Assembly (NCBI RefSeq): GCF_022539665.2
Contig: NC_081339.1
Span: 6,572,367-6,636,366, forward strand
Reading direction: 5' to 3'
DNA from: Daphnia carinata
Taxonomy: Eukaryota; Arthropoda; Branchiopoda; Diplostraca; Daphniidae
Length of the DNA: 64,000 nt
Position 1 is the stretch's first letter, and each line of letters opens with the position of its first letter. The notes below the pieces were generated by a model. The model worked only from the letters and a program-made list of their open reading frames with translations. It was not told where the DNA came from and made no database searches. The position numbers were made by a program, and so were the translations under genes. Of this stretch, positions 11,676 through 22,019 are shown in pieces.

Positions 11676-11773
11676 GTTCGTTTCGTGCTGAGATAAGACG
11701 GTAGTTATATCCCTCGACTTGATCGGTGGTGGGGACTCGTACAACTCGGCTCGATCGAACCCGATGCAGCCTC

Positions 11774-11782
11774 TATTTATAT
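11774..11782 (-). promoter_or_regulatory. TATA box of the broken FTGL copy
   Basis: Forward TATTTATAT, read as ATATAAATA on the minus strand. The same element precedes the two intact minus-strand members. Confidence 0.5.
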
Positions 11783-12338
11783 GTGGAACACGGGTTTAAA
11801 AGTTGGGGCATACGTGTCGCAATTGGAGGTGAACACATTTCAAGGCCACACGGGAGAGTAACAGCAGGTAGAAATAATGAAAGGTGTGTTGGGGAATGTG
11901 TTTTCTGCTGTTGCTAATCAGTCGGAGGCCACCGTCCTTCTAACTCGAGCTGGGAAACGAACATAACAACGTGATGAAATGCTGTTCGTTTTTTGCTCTA
12001 ATGTGACGCAATAGTGACATACCACTTGTTTCTTTCTGATTAGGGAAATTGTTTTTTTTTTAATTGACCTTCAACGGTTTGTTCGTGTACCACGCCAAAC
12101 CATTCCTGGAATTCAATCAATCGATTCAGCACGTATCCCCAATCCCGCACCCCATGTTTTGTTTTGTTTTTTAAGAAAATTCGATTAGGTGTTCAGTTAG
12201 CGAATGTAGACCTTCTCGGTTAGCAAATCTAAGGCAAATATCATTTTTTGGAAAGGCGGTGTATTATAGAACGTAACAAAAGGGAATGGCATTGAATTAA
12301 ATTATACTTTATACACACGATCTCAATCAAGAAGTGGG

Positions 12339-12631
12339 TCAGAAAAGTCCTGTAAACGGCTTCCTGTATGTAACAAAAAAAAAAAAAAAAAAGACTTTAA
12401 ATCATTCACAGGTGTAATAAGACAACTAACTTACTGGCAAAGCGTTTGGGATAGGCACCAGGGACTCGTTTGCGTCTTGCTCACGTCTCGTTTCGTTCTC
12501 TCCGACACGCTCCAAATGGCACCGACGATCGAATAGATCTTGCCCTGATGGCTGTTCTTCGTGTCTTTCGTTGAGACCTTCTTCACAGCATCTTGGAATG
12601 AGATTCTGCTCGAATTGCGTGGCACATCCAT
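12339..12631 (-). CDS. FTGL-family small protein B (unrecognised)
   Basis: Exons 12435-12631 (donor GTAAGTT) and 12339-12363 (acceptor CATACAG) join in phase 2 to 73 residues. It starts MDVP, continues with a Lys/Ser/Thr-rich segment, then a hydrophobic block ending in Trp (SIVGAIW), a basic ERTKRD, a second Trp and two cysteines (WCLS..LC), and ends QKPFTGLF-stop. The terminal exon is 25 nt, exactly as in the other members. There is no signal peptide, so the product is probably intracellular. A TATA box (ATATAAATA, 12697-12705) sits 70 nt upstream of the ATG. Function unknown. Confidence 0.65.
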
Positions 12632-12696
12632 GAGGAACGTTGAAACTTGGCCCGTTGCACAGACACGAATGACTTGGTTCGAAATACTAGCCGTCC

Positions 12697-12705
12697 TATT
12701 TATAT
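12697..12705 (-). promoter_or_regulatory. TATA box of FTGL gene B
   Basis: Minus-strand ATATAAATA. An AAGTCATT stretch about 30 nt downstream recurs at the same place in gene A and may hold the initiator. Confidence 0.5.
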
Positions 12706-13271
12706 CTACCTGTCGCACCAAAGGACAGGTGAGCGTTTTTCCTTTTGGTTACCTGCTAATTATGGAACACAAGGGAAAAACGCCGAAGGCTTGTGGAAAT
12801 AAGAACGGCGTGATTCGGAAGTCGGGGAGATCCCCTTCGAAATGAGTCACTATGAGCCAACATCCACACGTGGATAGTTAAACATACATCTGAGTATTGC
12901 CGTTGGCCTCGTACCGAAATGATAACGTTATTCCTGTTGGAAAGAGAGTTTTCTTTTTGTTTTGTTTTTCAGTTCACGTAAGCCCGGCGGGCTGATTTCA
13001 CTAGAATTTGTGAAACATTTCTCGTTACTGATTCATCATGTAGCTCATCCCGTCTTGCTTCACCTATGAAAATGTTGTCGGTAGTTGAACTCGGTGTAAG
13101 AAATGCAAATCTTTTTTAAAAAATTCAAAATATCATCGTACGTTTATTTGCGCGGCACAGTCAATTATAAGGAAATGTGTAGGAAATACAAGAAACAAAA
13201 AATGCATGCAGTGTTGCACGAATGCTGGAACCATCGGCGTTTGTCTTACACAAGAGCGGTCCCTTGTTTTT

Positions 13272-13551
13272 TCAGAAAAGACCTGTAAAGGACCTACTAT
13301 TTTTTGAAATAAAACACAATTAACATTTTTTTTTTTTTTTTTCATTTGGCCTTCAAAACCGTGACAAAGAAATAGACTTACTGAGAAAGTGAATGAGAAA
13401 AAACAGTTTTAGTTGCAGCTTTGTGCGGTGAAGGTTTCGATTTGTCCGACTTCCAGACGATAAAGACAGAGGAAGTTTTCACTTGATTCTCGTCGTGATT
13501 AGATGATTGATTCTTCTTGGAATCGGCTTTTGCATTTGCATGCGAATCCAT
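13272..13551 (-). CDS. FTGL-family small protein A (unrecognised)
   Basis: Exons 13382-13551 (donor GTAAGTC) and 13272-13296 (acceptor AAATAG) join in phase 2 to 64 residues. It begins MDSHANA, has a charged Lys/Asp/Asn-rich region, then SSVFIVWK, a Lys/Pro/Ser linker, FSHSLS, and ends HRSFTGLF-stop. The 25-nt last exon and phase match members B, C and E. The codons for FTGLF differ from gene C only at synonymous third positions, which points to selection on the peptide. TATA box CTATAAATAC at 13632-13641; octamers at 13534 and 13592, one inside the coding exon and one in the 5' UTR. No signal peptide. Confidence 0.7.
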
Positions 13552-13631
13552 ATCTGTGGCACACACTCTCGATGTGCTGGCTTTGCGAAAGATGCAAATG
13601 ACTTCAGCCAAACTGGACAAAGTGAACGTCC

Positions 13632-13641
13632 GTATTTATAG
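13632..13641 (-). promoter_or_regulatory. TATA box of FTGL gene A
   Basis: Minus-strand CTATAAATAC, 80-90 nt upstream of the ATG at 13551. Confidence 0.5.
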
Positions 13642-14849
13642 TGCCTTTCGCCTCGGCTGGTGGCACGTTAACTGTATCTGACATTGTTTGCGTTCTGTCA
13701 ATATGCGTGTATACACAAAAACACATTCAAGGCTTTTAAAACAAAAAAAAAATGTTGAAAGTTTGACAGTATGACGGAAGTGGATTTTAGAGGTCATCTC
13801 GAAGAAAAGGCGATGTCAATCGAAAATCATTGGGAATGAATTCCAGTCTTGACTAGTTCACGCTGACGCAGGTAATCCTATCGCACACGTGCCTGTCTGT
13901 TACGCCATACAATTTGTTCTGCGTGCGCTGATGACCTCAACGTCAGACGTTCCTAGAATTCGTGTGTGTGTGTGCACCAGTTGGATCAATTCGAAAAGGC
14001 TAGATCCAGCTAGGAGTTGAGAATACAATAGAAACTATTCAGATTGTCGATGACATTTGTCATAAGGCGTCTGTTTTCAAACTCTTGTAAACATTTGCAT
14101 CGATATCTGTAGGACGCCCTTGTTCTTTTGTTGTTGTCACTCTTACCTGTTTTGTTATTCTGTTACCTTTCACAAAGTGATATGCAAATATGTGTGTGGA
14201 AAAAGGGTTTGTAACACAGTGCCCCTATTTTTGTTTGTCCAACGGGCTGTTGGTGTGTTTTTCGTGATAAAAAAAAAAAACGTAACCGTATACACGCGTG
14301 CGGTTGAAATGTGACACGTTTTCGCGTCACTCGAGAAACTTCTTTTTTTTTTCTCCTTAACACGAGTAATGTGATCGTTGCTCATATCAGGAAAAAAATA
14401 GCAAAACTCTATTTAGCTTGGAAAGTTTACGCCCTATTAAGTTAAGGCCTAGTAAGTGTGTTGATTAAATGCAAATACACCATACACGTTCTTTTGTTTT
14501 TTTATAGAGCAAGTGAATCAAATCAAAATAAAACGAGTTGAATGTGACCCGTTTTGATTGTGCCGATGCCGAAATGCGATACAGTCGAGTGATGAACAAC
14601 CAGTTGATGTTTCGAAGAACTCGGGGAATGTCTAATCTTCAATGAAACTTGTCACCAAATTCTTGTTTTGTTTTTGTCTTGACGAAGAATGTGTTCATCC
14701 TGTTTGGGCTCCGTTCAACTCATCCAAAACGGATTGGCATCATCAGACAATTTGAAAACCTGTTTAAAATTCTAATTTATCTGTGTGTGTGTGTGTGTGG
14801 TGAGTAAATAAGACACCTTCCCTACATTTCCTACAATTCATTAAAACAA
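13642..14849. other. Intergenic between FTGL gene A and PVF copy 4
   Basis: No gene supported. Octamers at 14093, 14182 and 14469 make this one of the densest stretches of the octamer cluster. A (GT)n microsatellite lies at about 14782-14799. Confidence 0.4.
14782..14799. repeat. (GT)n microsatellite
   Basis: Nine GT units downstream of PVF copy 4. Similar tracts occur at 16532-16552, 17572-17592, 20463-20481, 22440-22460 and, as (AC)n, at 50023-50049. Confidence 0.9.
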
Positions 14850-15350
14850 TTAGATAAACGTAGACAGTTTTGAACGACTGGCGCATTTGCATCTCGTGTG
14901 ATTCCTCAACGTAATCATCGACCATTGCGGCTGAGATGGAGAAAAGAGATTCTTGACGTGGAAAGTGACGTCTTGTTCGTCACTCTCGACCGAGACGCAC
15001 TCGTGAACGGGAGTGTGGCAATAGCCGACCGAACGATCGCACCGATGAACCAGCAACGCCTGCGGCACATAAATGGCGTTCGGTATGCGGTGCTCTTCCA
15101 GCTCATCTTTTGTTTGCCGATCACGAAGCAGGAAAATGAAATCAAAAATGAAACTCGATATGTAAATCGATTGTTTATGTATAGATGTACCAATGTGAAC
15201 GAGCCTGGGCTGCGGATGCCTGCACTCGCATTTCAGCGAAGCTTTTAAATTCGTTAAGAAAGGCACGTGTTTTCCAGCCGTTTCACTTTCGATGACCAAC
15301 GCAGGTAAGTGAAGAATGAATAACACGATGAACCAGCAATGTACCGCCAT
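14850..15350 (-). CDS. PDGF/VEGF-like growth factor (PVF), copy 4, variant cysteines
   Basis: Minus-strand exons 15191-15350 and 14850-15106, phase 1, give 138 residues. The signal peptide is MAVHCWFIVLFILHLPALV. Landmarks are KCECRHPQPRLVHI, then PNAIYVPQALLVHRC, HEC, and C-terminal NHTRCKC. The canonical GCC reads GYC here, so the C60-equivalent is Tyr, on top of the C51 loss shared by all copies. Both interchain-disulfide cysteines of the VEGF dimer are therefore gone while the knot remains. The 84-nt intron (15107-15190) is a multiple of three with no in-frame stop, so unspliced RNA would also be translatable. TTTAAATATAC (about 15391-15401) and TTCAGG (about 15369) form the core promoter. 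Confidence 0.82.
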   Translation of the reverse strand: MAVHCWFIVLFILHLPALVIESETAGKHVPFLTNLKASLKCECRHPQPRLVHIGTSIHKQSIYISSFIFDFIFLLRDRQTKDELEEHRIPNAIYVPQALLVHRCDRSVGYCHTPVHECVSVESDEQDVTFHVKNLFSPSQPQWSMITLRNHTRCKCASRSKLSTFI

Positions 15351-15364
15351 GACAATCGAATGTG

Positions 15365-15402
15365 TCCTGAATTGATTTCCAGTTTGGCATGTATATTTAA
15401 AC
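15365..15402 (-). promoter_or_regulatory. Core promoter of PVF-like gene 4
   Basis: TTTAAATATAC with a TTCAG initiator about 25 nt downstream, just before the ATG at 15350. It overlaps the end of the hypothetical upstream gene. Confidence 0.45.
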
Positions 15403-15854
15403 TATTTACGTGTCAAATAATTCGATGTGTTTGAATTGATTGTTTGGGGTGTCACTTTGGCCAACGGACAAAACGGCACGTACGTCACGATGTTGTGGCT
15501 TCCATTTAACAGGATACGCTGATCCGTCGTGTTTACTTCCGCACATAGTTCCTGCGTTACACAAAGAAGAAGGAAATTGATGTTTCGTTGTTGTGACGTT
15601 GTTTCCAAGCCAACACTTCTTCTTTCTGCTTTTTGTTGTGGCCTTGACGACAGCGGAATTGCAATAAATCTATCGACATGGAACGTTTAACAAATTCGTA
15701 CCTGGAAGCTGCGAGGCATCGCCTTTTGCTCCTGCAAATTGAATTCCGGCGATTTAACTAGACACACGCCCACGATCCGCCATATGGATCCGCTTGTCAC
15801 AAGAAATCGGGTTATGGAACCAAGGCAAAACAGATTGATAAGGATAACACCCAT
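15402..15854 (-). CDS. Hypothetical small secreted protein upstream of PVF copy 4
   Basis: Exons 15702-15854 and 15402-15551 (donor CAG/GTACG, acceptor CGCAG) join in phase 0 to 100 residues. The N-terminus MGVILINLFCLGS... is hydrophobic for about 30 residues and could be a signal peptide or anchor. The second exon contains three N-x-S/T sequons and two cysteines (ELCAEV and VPFCP). A good acceptor (CCTTAAAG) lies just before the ATG, suggesting an upstream non-coding exon. Its stop is only about 50 nt from the start of PVF copy 4 on the same strand. No homology recognised; a chance pair of frames cannot be excluded. Confidence 0.4.
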
Positions 15855-16728
15855 ACTGAGAAGCCTTCGTCCTTTAAGGAAAAAGGGACACAATCACAGG
15901 TGAGTGGAAACTTAATTTCGCTGTATGGAAAAGGCCATTGGAATTGTCAATTAAAACGGAATTATGTTTTGAATCTTTGTTTAGAATAACCTGTTGGATG
16001 TGACGTCACACCGTGACGTACATAATTCCAAATTGTTTATTGGCGTAGCCGTTCTCGAAAGGAGAGGCGTCGAGAAGCTGGTCAAAAAGAAAGTCGAAAA
16101 CGCAAGAAATAATTAAAATACATACAAAAAAAAAAAAAAAATCTTCAAGAAAAAGGAAGATATAAAGATTCGTGATAGCCCGAAGTCAAAAGTGTGTTGC
16201 ATGGGTTAGAGAATATGTTTTTTATTAGCAATACCCCACACCGAGTTTGATTCCCAATTTCACTGTTCTCGTGGCGGAGGCATTGAATACGAACGGACCT
16301 TATAAAAAGGTGTGTTACAACGAGGCCATATACAGGTAACACACACACACACGAAGAAACTCTTTTTGCCCCTAACGTATGGATTGGGGGAAATCAAATC
16401 TGTTACATACGGATCGGATGTTTTATTTTTATAGGCAACTTTCTACGGTCTGTGTGCTATCAAAGTGCCACGTCATAGGCAAGTCTTAACGGGATATTCC
16501 AGGTGTGTTGCCGTATACCATTTTGTTTTGGGTGTGTGTGTGTGTGTGTGTGAAAAGGTAAGTATTTAAATATCCATTCATATATCGGTCCACACCCATG
16601 TCTCTCGTTCCTTATTAGTCAAGAAAAAGAAAAGCCAGTCGAGTGAACAAAACAAAAGAGGTAAGGGACCTTAGCCTGAGGATGTAACCAGGTAAAATTA
16701 TGGAAATGAGGGGATCTTCTTTCAGTTT

Positions 16729-16767
<39 letters not shown>

Positions 16768-17100
16768 TTTTTGCGGAGCGGGGAGGTTTCGTGCTCAACC
16801 TTAAAAAGAAGATCGCCTGTTTCTATTGAAACCTGATCGTTAAAAGAAACAAAAGAAAAGGTAAATCCCCTTGCCCCTTTTTTGCTAGAAATTTGCATAG
16901 TTTCCTTTTCAGATGGAGACCGTCTGACCTACAGGACAAGTTCAGTCCTTTATTCTTGTCGTTCTAGACCTGATCTCTCCTCGTTCAAGTTCTCTGTTTT
17001 CCATGACGCTCTTTCCTTTTTAGTGAAGTGAATGGGAAATAAACAAAAAGGGATCACCAGTTTGTTTTGCCATTCATTGCCACTTAATCTACCCTCAAAG
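15855..17100. other. Intergenic with simple repeats
   Basis: Contains a (GT)n tract (about 16532-16552), a pure T run of about 35 nt (about 16731-16766), an octamer at 16891 and a plus-strand TATAAAAAGG near 16300. The last may start a 5' UTR of FTGL gene C, which lacks a TATA box close to its ATG. Confidence 0.35.
16731..16766. repeat. Long poly-T run
   Basis: About 35 consecutive T. Without an adjacent element or target-site duplication it is a homopolymer, not evidence of a retroposon. Confidence 0.85.
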
Positions 17101-17376
17101 ATGGACGCGCTTAGCAACACCGCTACATCTTCTAAACGCTGGAAAAAATTTTGGGCTCTTCCGTTGATCGCCTGGAACGCGAAGAAAACGGAACGGAGCA
17201 AGCCTTGCATCTCTACCTGGATTTCACGGTCAGTGTTTGATTTCATTTTGCAATTTGCCATGCTGTTTCGTTCGTGTTTTCGTTGCTCATTACTTGATGG
17301 GTTTCAGCAACCTCTTACACTGCCCATTTTTTTATGTTGTATTCAAAACAGAAGGTCGTTCACCGGTCTCTTCTGA
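17101..17376 (+). CDS. FTGL-family small protein C (unrecognised)
   Basis: Exons 17101-17228 (donor GTCAGT) and 17352-17376 (acceptor AAAACAG) join in phase 2 to 50 residues. It starts MDALSNT, has a basic SSKRWKKF, the hydrophobic block ALPLIAW, then KKTERSK, a Cys/Trp, and ends RRSFTGLF-stop. This is the only member on the plus strand near the PVF cluster. It shares the 25-nt last exon, phase, MD start and hydrophobic-Trp core with A, B and E. An alternative acceptor (GTTTCAG, 17308) would read through in another frame, but the homologous structure favours the exon given. Confidence 0.65.
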   Translation: MDALSNTATSSKRWKKFWALPLIAWNAKKTERSKPCISTWISRSVFDFILQFAMLFRSCFRCSLLDGFQQPLTLPIFLCCIQNRRSFTGLF

Positions 17377-17938
17377 AACGAGTGAAAGCGTCGCGGCCAT
17401 GTTTTTCTTTCCCGACGCACAATTTTCGTTTTAAACATTTTACGACAAACATTTTGAATCTTCGTTATTTTTGCTGACGTGTATTTTGTTAACGAGGACA
17501 AAACAAAACAAAAAAATGTTTAATCGATACAGTTGCGTTGAGTACTAAATCTTGCACGGGTGTGCAATAAATGTGTGTGTGTGTGTGTGTGTTGACATTT
17601 AACGTTTTGAATAGGATTTTTTTTAAAATAATACAAAGCGTTAAAAAAATCCGTTAAAAGGGGGATATAGATTCGATTATTATTAGTTTAAATATAAAAA
17701 AAAAAAAAAAAAAAAAGGTACGTGAAAAAACAAAAACAGAAGCGCATCCAGCCGACAGAAAGGACGGACTTTGACTTATATTTGGTCCACTTCAGCTCTC
17801 TCGCGTTATAAATCTCTCTTTAATTATTTAGTTTTTTTCTTGAATCATAATAAACACATGCCTGCGGGGGGTCTTGGCCACTTCACTTTCACTCGGCTGA
17901 TCTGGAAAAAAAAAAAAAAAAAATGGACGCGTTTTGTT

Positions 17939-18477
17939 TCAACGTCGTGGAACGTCGTTAATATCGGCGCAGATGCACTGCGTGTGATTGACGAAGTCGA
18001 GCGATTGGAACATTCGGTTTGCGGGGGGCGACGCCGACGTTTGCATGTTGACCGGGTGAATGGAATGAACGAAAAAGACGATGCGCACGATCGTCTCCTC
18101 CAACGGACTGCAGCGCTTGCGGCGGTCGCGGCAACAGCCGCCCGAAGGATCGCACCAGTGCAGCACGGTGGCTGTCGGATGATACGTTAACGTCGCATCG
18201 GCCTCCGGATGATCTTCTACTCGGTTTTTTTGAAGACATTGACGTTTTGAAAATGAATCAAATCGAGTGTTTTGATTCGAAACTTACCGACGTAGTGAAC
18301 GCGCGGACGTGGAATTCCGCACATTCCTAAAGTCTGGAGCCGTTGTAGGTTTTCGCGGAAGAGGCGTCCGTTGTTGTGTTGGGGCGCTTCGTTCGGGACG
18401 ACGACGTGCCATGGTAGGAAGACGGCCAATCCGGTCACTAACCACAAGGTGTCAAAGCAAACGGAGCGACGAAACAT
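17939..18477 (-). CDS. PDGF/VEGF-like growth factor (PVF), copy 5, divergent
   Basis: Minus-strand exons 18288-18477 and 17939-18216 join in phase 1 to 155 residues. The signal sequence lies within the first 25 residues (TLWLVTGLAVFLPW). Landmarks are GMCG, PRPRVHYV, then TATVLHWC-x5-GCC, KRC, and NHTQCIC near the end. It is the most divergent of the five: the YLPSA stretch is replaced by TYHPTA, and the residue before the C57-equivalent is Trp rather than Arg. The position and phase of the intron nevertheless match exactly. The C51-equivalent is absent. Plus-strand frames in this stretch are antisense shadows. Confidence 0.8.
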
Positions 18478-21166
18478 GTCACGCAAAAATGAGACTCACC
18501 AACTCGAACGACATGAAAGGAAACGAGCAGCTGAAACGGGCAAGTTGCGGCCGGCGTGTGGCTGGCCCCCGAACAACTGGACGGAGAGGAAGACGGCCAC
18601 ACAAAAAAGAAGAAGAAGAGCCAACGCCAAGAGAAAGAGACCAGTTTTTCGTCTAGACGATAGTAACAAATAGAGAAGTGTGGGGCCCCCACTTGAAACG
18701 GCAATGTTTACATTTAGAGTTTTTCACTAGGAAATGCTTTGAAATCGATGATTTATGTTTGACTTGCTTAACCTTGATGCCATTTGGCACGTCTCTTGTT
18801 GCCATGTCGTCTGGGTAGAAAGAACGTTCCAACGAGAATTGCCAGGACGTGTGCACTGTGTGTACTTTATCTTCACGTCACGTGCTGGACGAGTTTTTCT
18901 TCGTTTTGATTCGAAGCGCCGAATTCAAATGTTGAAATGTCCAAGTCTTATCTGACATATTTGAAAGAATAGTGTGATGTTGCGCCAAACGGGAGGACAA
19001 TGTCGAACCGAGGGCGTATCGGTTATCATAAGCTCGTGAAAAGCTGGCAACTGTTTTTCAAGGAATTTCGACCTTGGCATTGAATGAAAAAAAAAAACAA
19101 AAAAAAAAAAAACTTTCGTTTGTCAGTTGCCGCTGTGCAGAACTTTGAAACACACACACACATAACAAAGCTCCTCTTTTGTGTGTAACCGCGTTTTGTT
19201 ATATTAGGAAAACGGTTGCGGTTGGACACATGGCGACTGCACATGTTTCCGGAACGGGATATTTTGGTTACTTCCCCCCTCCATTTACTTTTTTTTTTTT
19301 TCTCTTTAAATTTAAAAATTGTAAACAAATTTTTTAAACATAAATCAGAGCATCCCCCAACGCGTCTTGAATTTCAAACGCGTTTCGCTTTTTTTTTTTT
19401 TGTTTGTTTGTTTGTTAAAGGTAATCTTTAAACGAAAGGGATGAGTTGGCAATTTTCCAAAAAACACTTTGTCGTGTCATTTGCATACACGTTCAAGTTT
19501 CGTGACAACCAATCGCTTCAGGCTACAGTAGCGTCTTTTTTTTTTTTTTAAAGAAAATGTGATGGTCGTTTGTTGCGCAGTCTCCCGTGAAAAAAAAAAA
19601 AAAAATCTCGTGGTAATAACCAACCATCAATCAGCTGAGTGTAATTCCGGACAGCCGGAATAGGCCTTTTTCAACCGGAGCCACAGAAAATCGTGTACAA
19701 AAAAAAAAAAAAAAGGCAACGCATCGCCTTTTTCTTTGATTGATGACAATTGCATAGGCCTGACCCCTTTCAGCCTATCCTGAATTTTCGTCTATTTTAC
19801 ACATAGATAATGTTATTTCATTTTTTATTTTTATTTCTAAAGAAAAAAAAAAATTTACCCCAAAAAAGGACGTGCACAGTCATCGGTTTTTTGTTATCAT
19901 TGTGTTGTGTCAGTTTAGTACGATGCCATGCATTGTAGTTTTTTTTTTTTTTTTTTTTTCTTTTCCTTGAAACTCTTTGCGTGGAACGTAATGTGGTATT
20001 CATATCACGTAGTTGAAATACAGTGATGAAGGATAGGGCGGTGATGTTTTAAAAAGAAATCCAAGTGTCCACCTTTGACGCGGGTTGTAATACGTCAACA
20101 GGTGGACACGGAGATTTGCATGTTGGCATGGCCGTGACCTCGTCAATGTTTTGAATCGAATGCCACACGTTTCCCGTTCGCTTTCCGTTTCATCCGGCCA
20201 AGGTCTTCCCCAAAACTATATATATATATTCGGTACAATCGCATTGATGAAAAAGTCTTTGAAAAAATTCATTTGCAAACCTGTTTGTATTGATTGGAAA
20301 TATAAAAAGGCCAACGCCATTCATCACGAACGATCTCGTGAGCATGGCGAGGGAGCCCACCCGCCAAGTAATAATCAGTGAGTCTAAAACATACGCGCAT
20401 GATCGAACGTAGCCCCACTGATTACGCGATTCTAATCGATTTTAACGAGCCCTTTTTTCTCGCGTGTGTGTGTGTGTGTGTTTGTGTGTCAACGACCTCG
20501 TCTATGACGTCTTATAAACCACGCAATCGCTTGAAACGTGTTGCGGACGCAGAACCGAAAATGAATCGGCAGCGTCGCATTTCAGGCATAACATTCAGGT
20601 ATAGTTTTTGATTATACGCTCCATTGCATTTCAATAATGTAAAATGCTAACCGCTGTTTTAGTTGGACCAAAAATCGTAATCGATATACATTTCCATGAG
20701 ACAGAAAACGGAAGAGCTTTTCTCTCATCGCACATGGGGGCCTTCCTTTTCTCGACATTTCCGTCTATTGTCATGCGTAACGGGAAAAAAAAAATACGTG
20801 AGAAGAACGAGTGGTTTTTCATTCATCACGCTCCAATGAACTACAATAATAACGGCGTGTATCCTCTAATCAATCACATTTTCTGAAAGAAGACTTTCAC
20901 CGCCTCGCCCTACAAATATCCCCCCCCCCCAAAAAAAAAGACCCGCCCTTTCAAGATGTTTCCGTCTACTCAAATCGATAAATCGCACGTACAAAAACAA
21001 AAACAAAAACAAAAAAAAATTGAGCTTTGAATGGTTCGTGTGTTATTACAAATCACATGAGATCTCGTTTACACACAGTGACGCGTTGGCCGGAACTCTC
21101 GGATATATCGCGATGTTTCACTTCATTAAAAATATCCATTGGTATTTATTCCTTTATGTTTTGTGT
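18478..21166. other. Intergenic, rich in homopolymers
   Basis: No gene supported. Many A/T runs of 10-19 nt, an (AT)n at about 20217-20229, a (GT)n at about 20463-20481, and octamers at 19479 and 20114. Confidence 0.4.
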
Positions 21167-22019
21167 TCAGTAGACTCGATGAATGTGATGATGATGTCCT
21201 CGATCGGTTGACATTGAGGCCGGCGGGGCAGAGGGGCCACTATTCGAATGGCTTCCGGGCGTAGGTATTGCACCGCTGTTCATTAATCCATTGGTACCGT
21301 GCGATGAATAGGATTGCATCAGCTGTTGATACATGGCTGGATGATAGTGCTGGAACGCCTGGCCGAAGAAATCCGCCGGATGATGTCGTTGCCATTGCGT
21401 CTCCGGAGGCGATCCGCTCGTTTCTTGTATCACAGACGATGATGATGGCGGATGTAATTGAATCGGTTCTTCCTTTGAGGGATTCTTATTCGTTGGCTGA
21501 TCGTCCGATCCGCTCACGGACGGATGTCCTTCCTTCCGCTGTTTGGTCCGCCTGTTTTGATACCACACTTTGATCTGTTTTCAAAATTAAAAAATGAATT
21601 TAATTTGCCGATTGATTAAGGAGATACAAGTCAGATACTTGGGTTTCAGAAAGGCCTAGACGACGGGCCAATAAAGTCCTTTGTTCGCCAACCAGATACG
21701 GATGAGAGCCAAACGTCGTTTCTAGGGCGTCCAGCTGCCATTTGGCGAAGGCCGTCCGGCTGCGTTTGGGCCGGTCCAGATCAAGCGCTTTGGGCAACAG
21801 TAGGATCTTCTCCAATCCTTTCGAGTCTATTAACATTTAATAATCAAAGCCATTCAAAACGCAAGCGAATCGAAAAATTGCCATTGACAAAGTTGATTAG
21901 CCATTCATCACCAAACATCAAATACCTTTAACGACGACTGTTTGAACGTAATCGGGTAACGTAGCGTCCCGTCCTCGGTGATGATCCATCGGCCGCCTAC
22001 CGCATCCGTAAGTATCCAT
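21167..22019 (-). CDS. VAX-like homeobox transcription factor
   Basis: Minus-strand exons 21926-22019, 21639-21826 and 21167-21574 (phases 1 and 0) give 229 residues. An in-frame stop precedes the ATG. The short N-terminus leads into VVVKDSKGLEKILLLPKALDLDRPKRSRTAF, written here in parts: VVVKDSKG, then ILLLPKALDLDRPKR. This pre-homeodomain block corresponds to the VAX-specific LVRDAKG...LPKGLDLDRPKR. The 60-residue homeodomain has Q50, N51, R53 and the VAX-like RRTKQ, split by an intron between residues 44 and 45 as in many ANTP-class genes. Position 49 is Tyr (WYQNR) instead of the nearly invariant Phe. The C-terminus is Pro/Ser/His-rich and ends in a His run. VAX genes pattern anterior neural tissue. 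Confidence 0.75.

Noticed and set aside
16145-16348. Minus-strand 67-codon frame next to TATAAAAAGG
   Set aside because: The TATA element faces the other way, and the first real ATG gives only a few codons.
16731-16766. Poly-T run as evidence of a retroposon
   Set aside because: No adjacent element, no target-site duplication; many similar homopolymers occur in this region.
18309-18673. Two overlapping plus-strand frames of 100-115 codons
   Set aside because: They cover PVF copy 5 exon 1 and its 5' flank on the other strand; Arg-rich composition comes from the complement.
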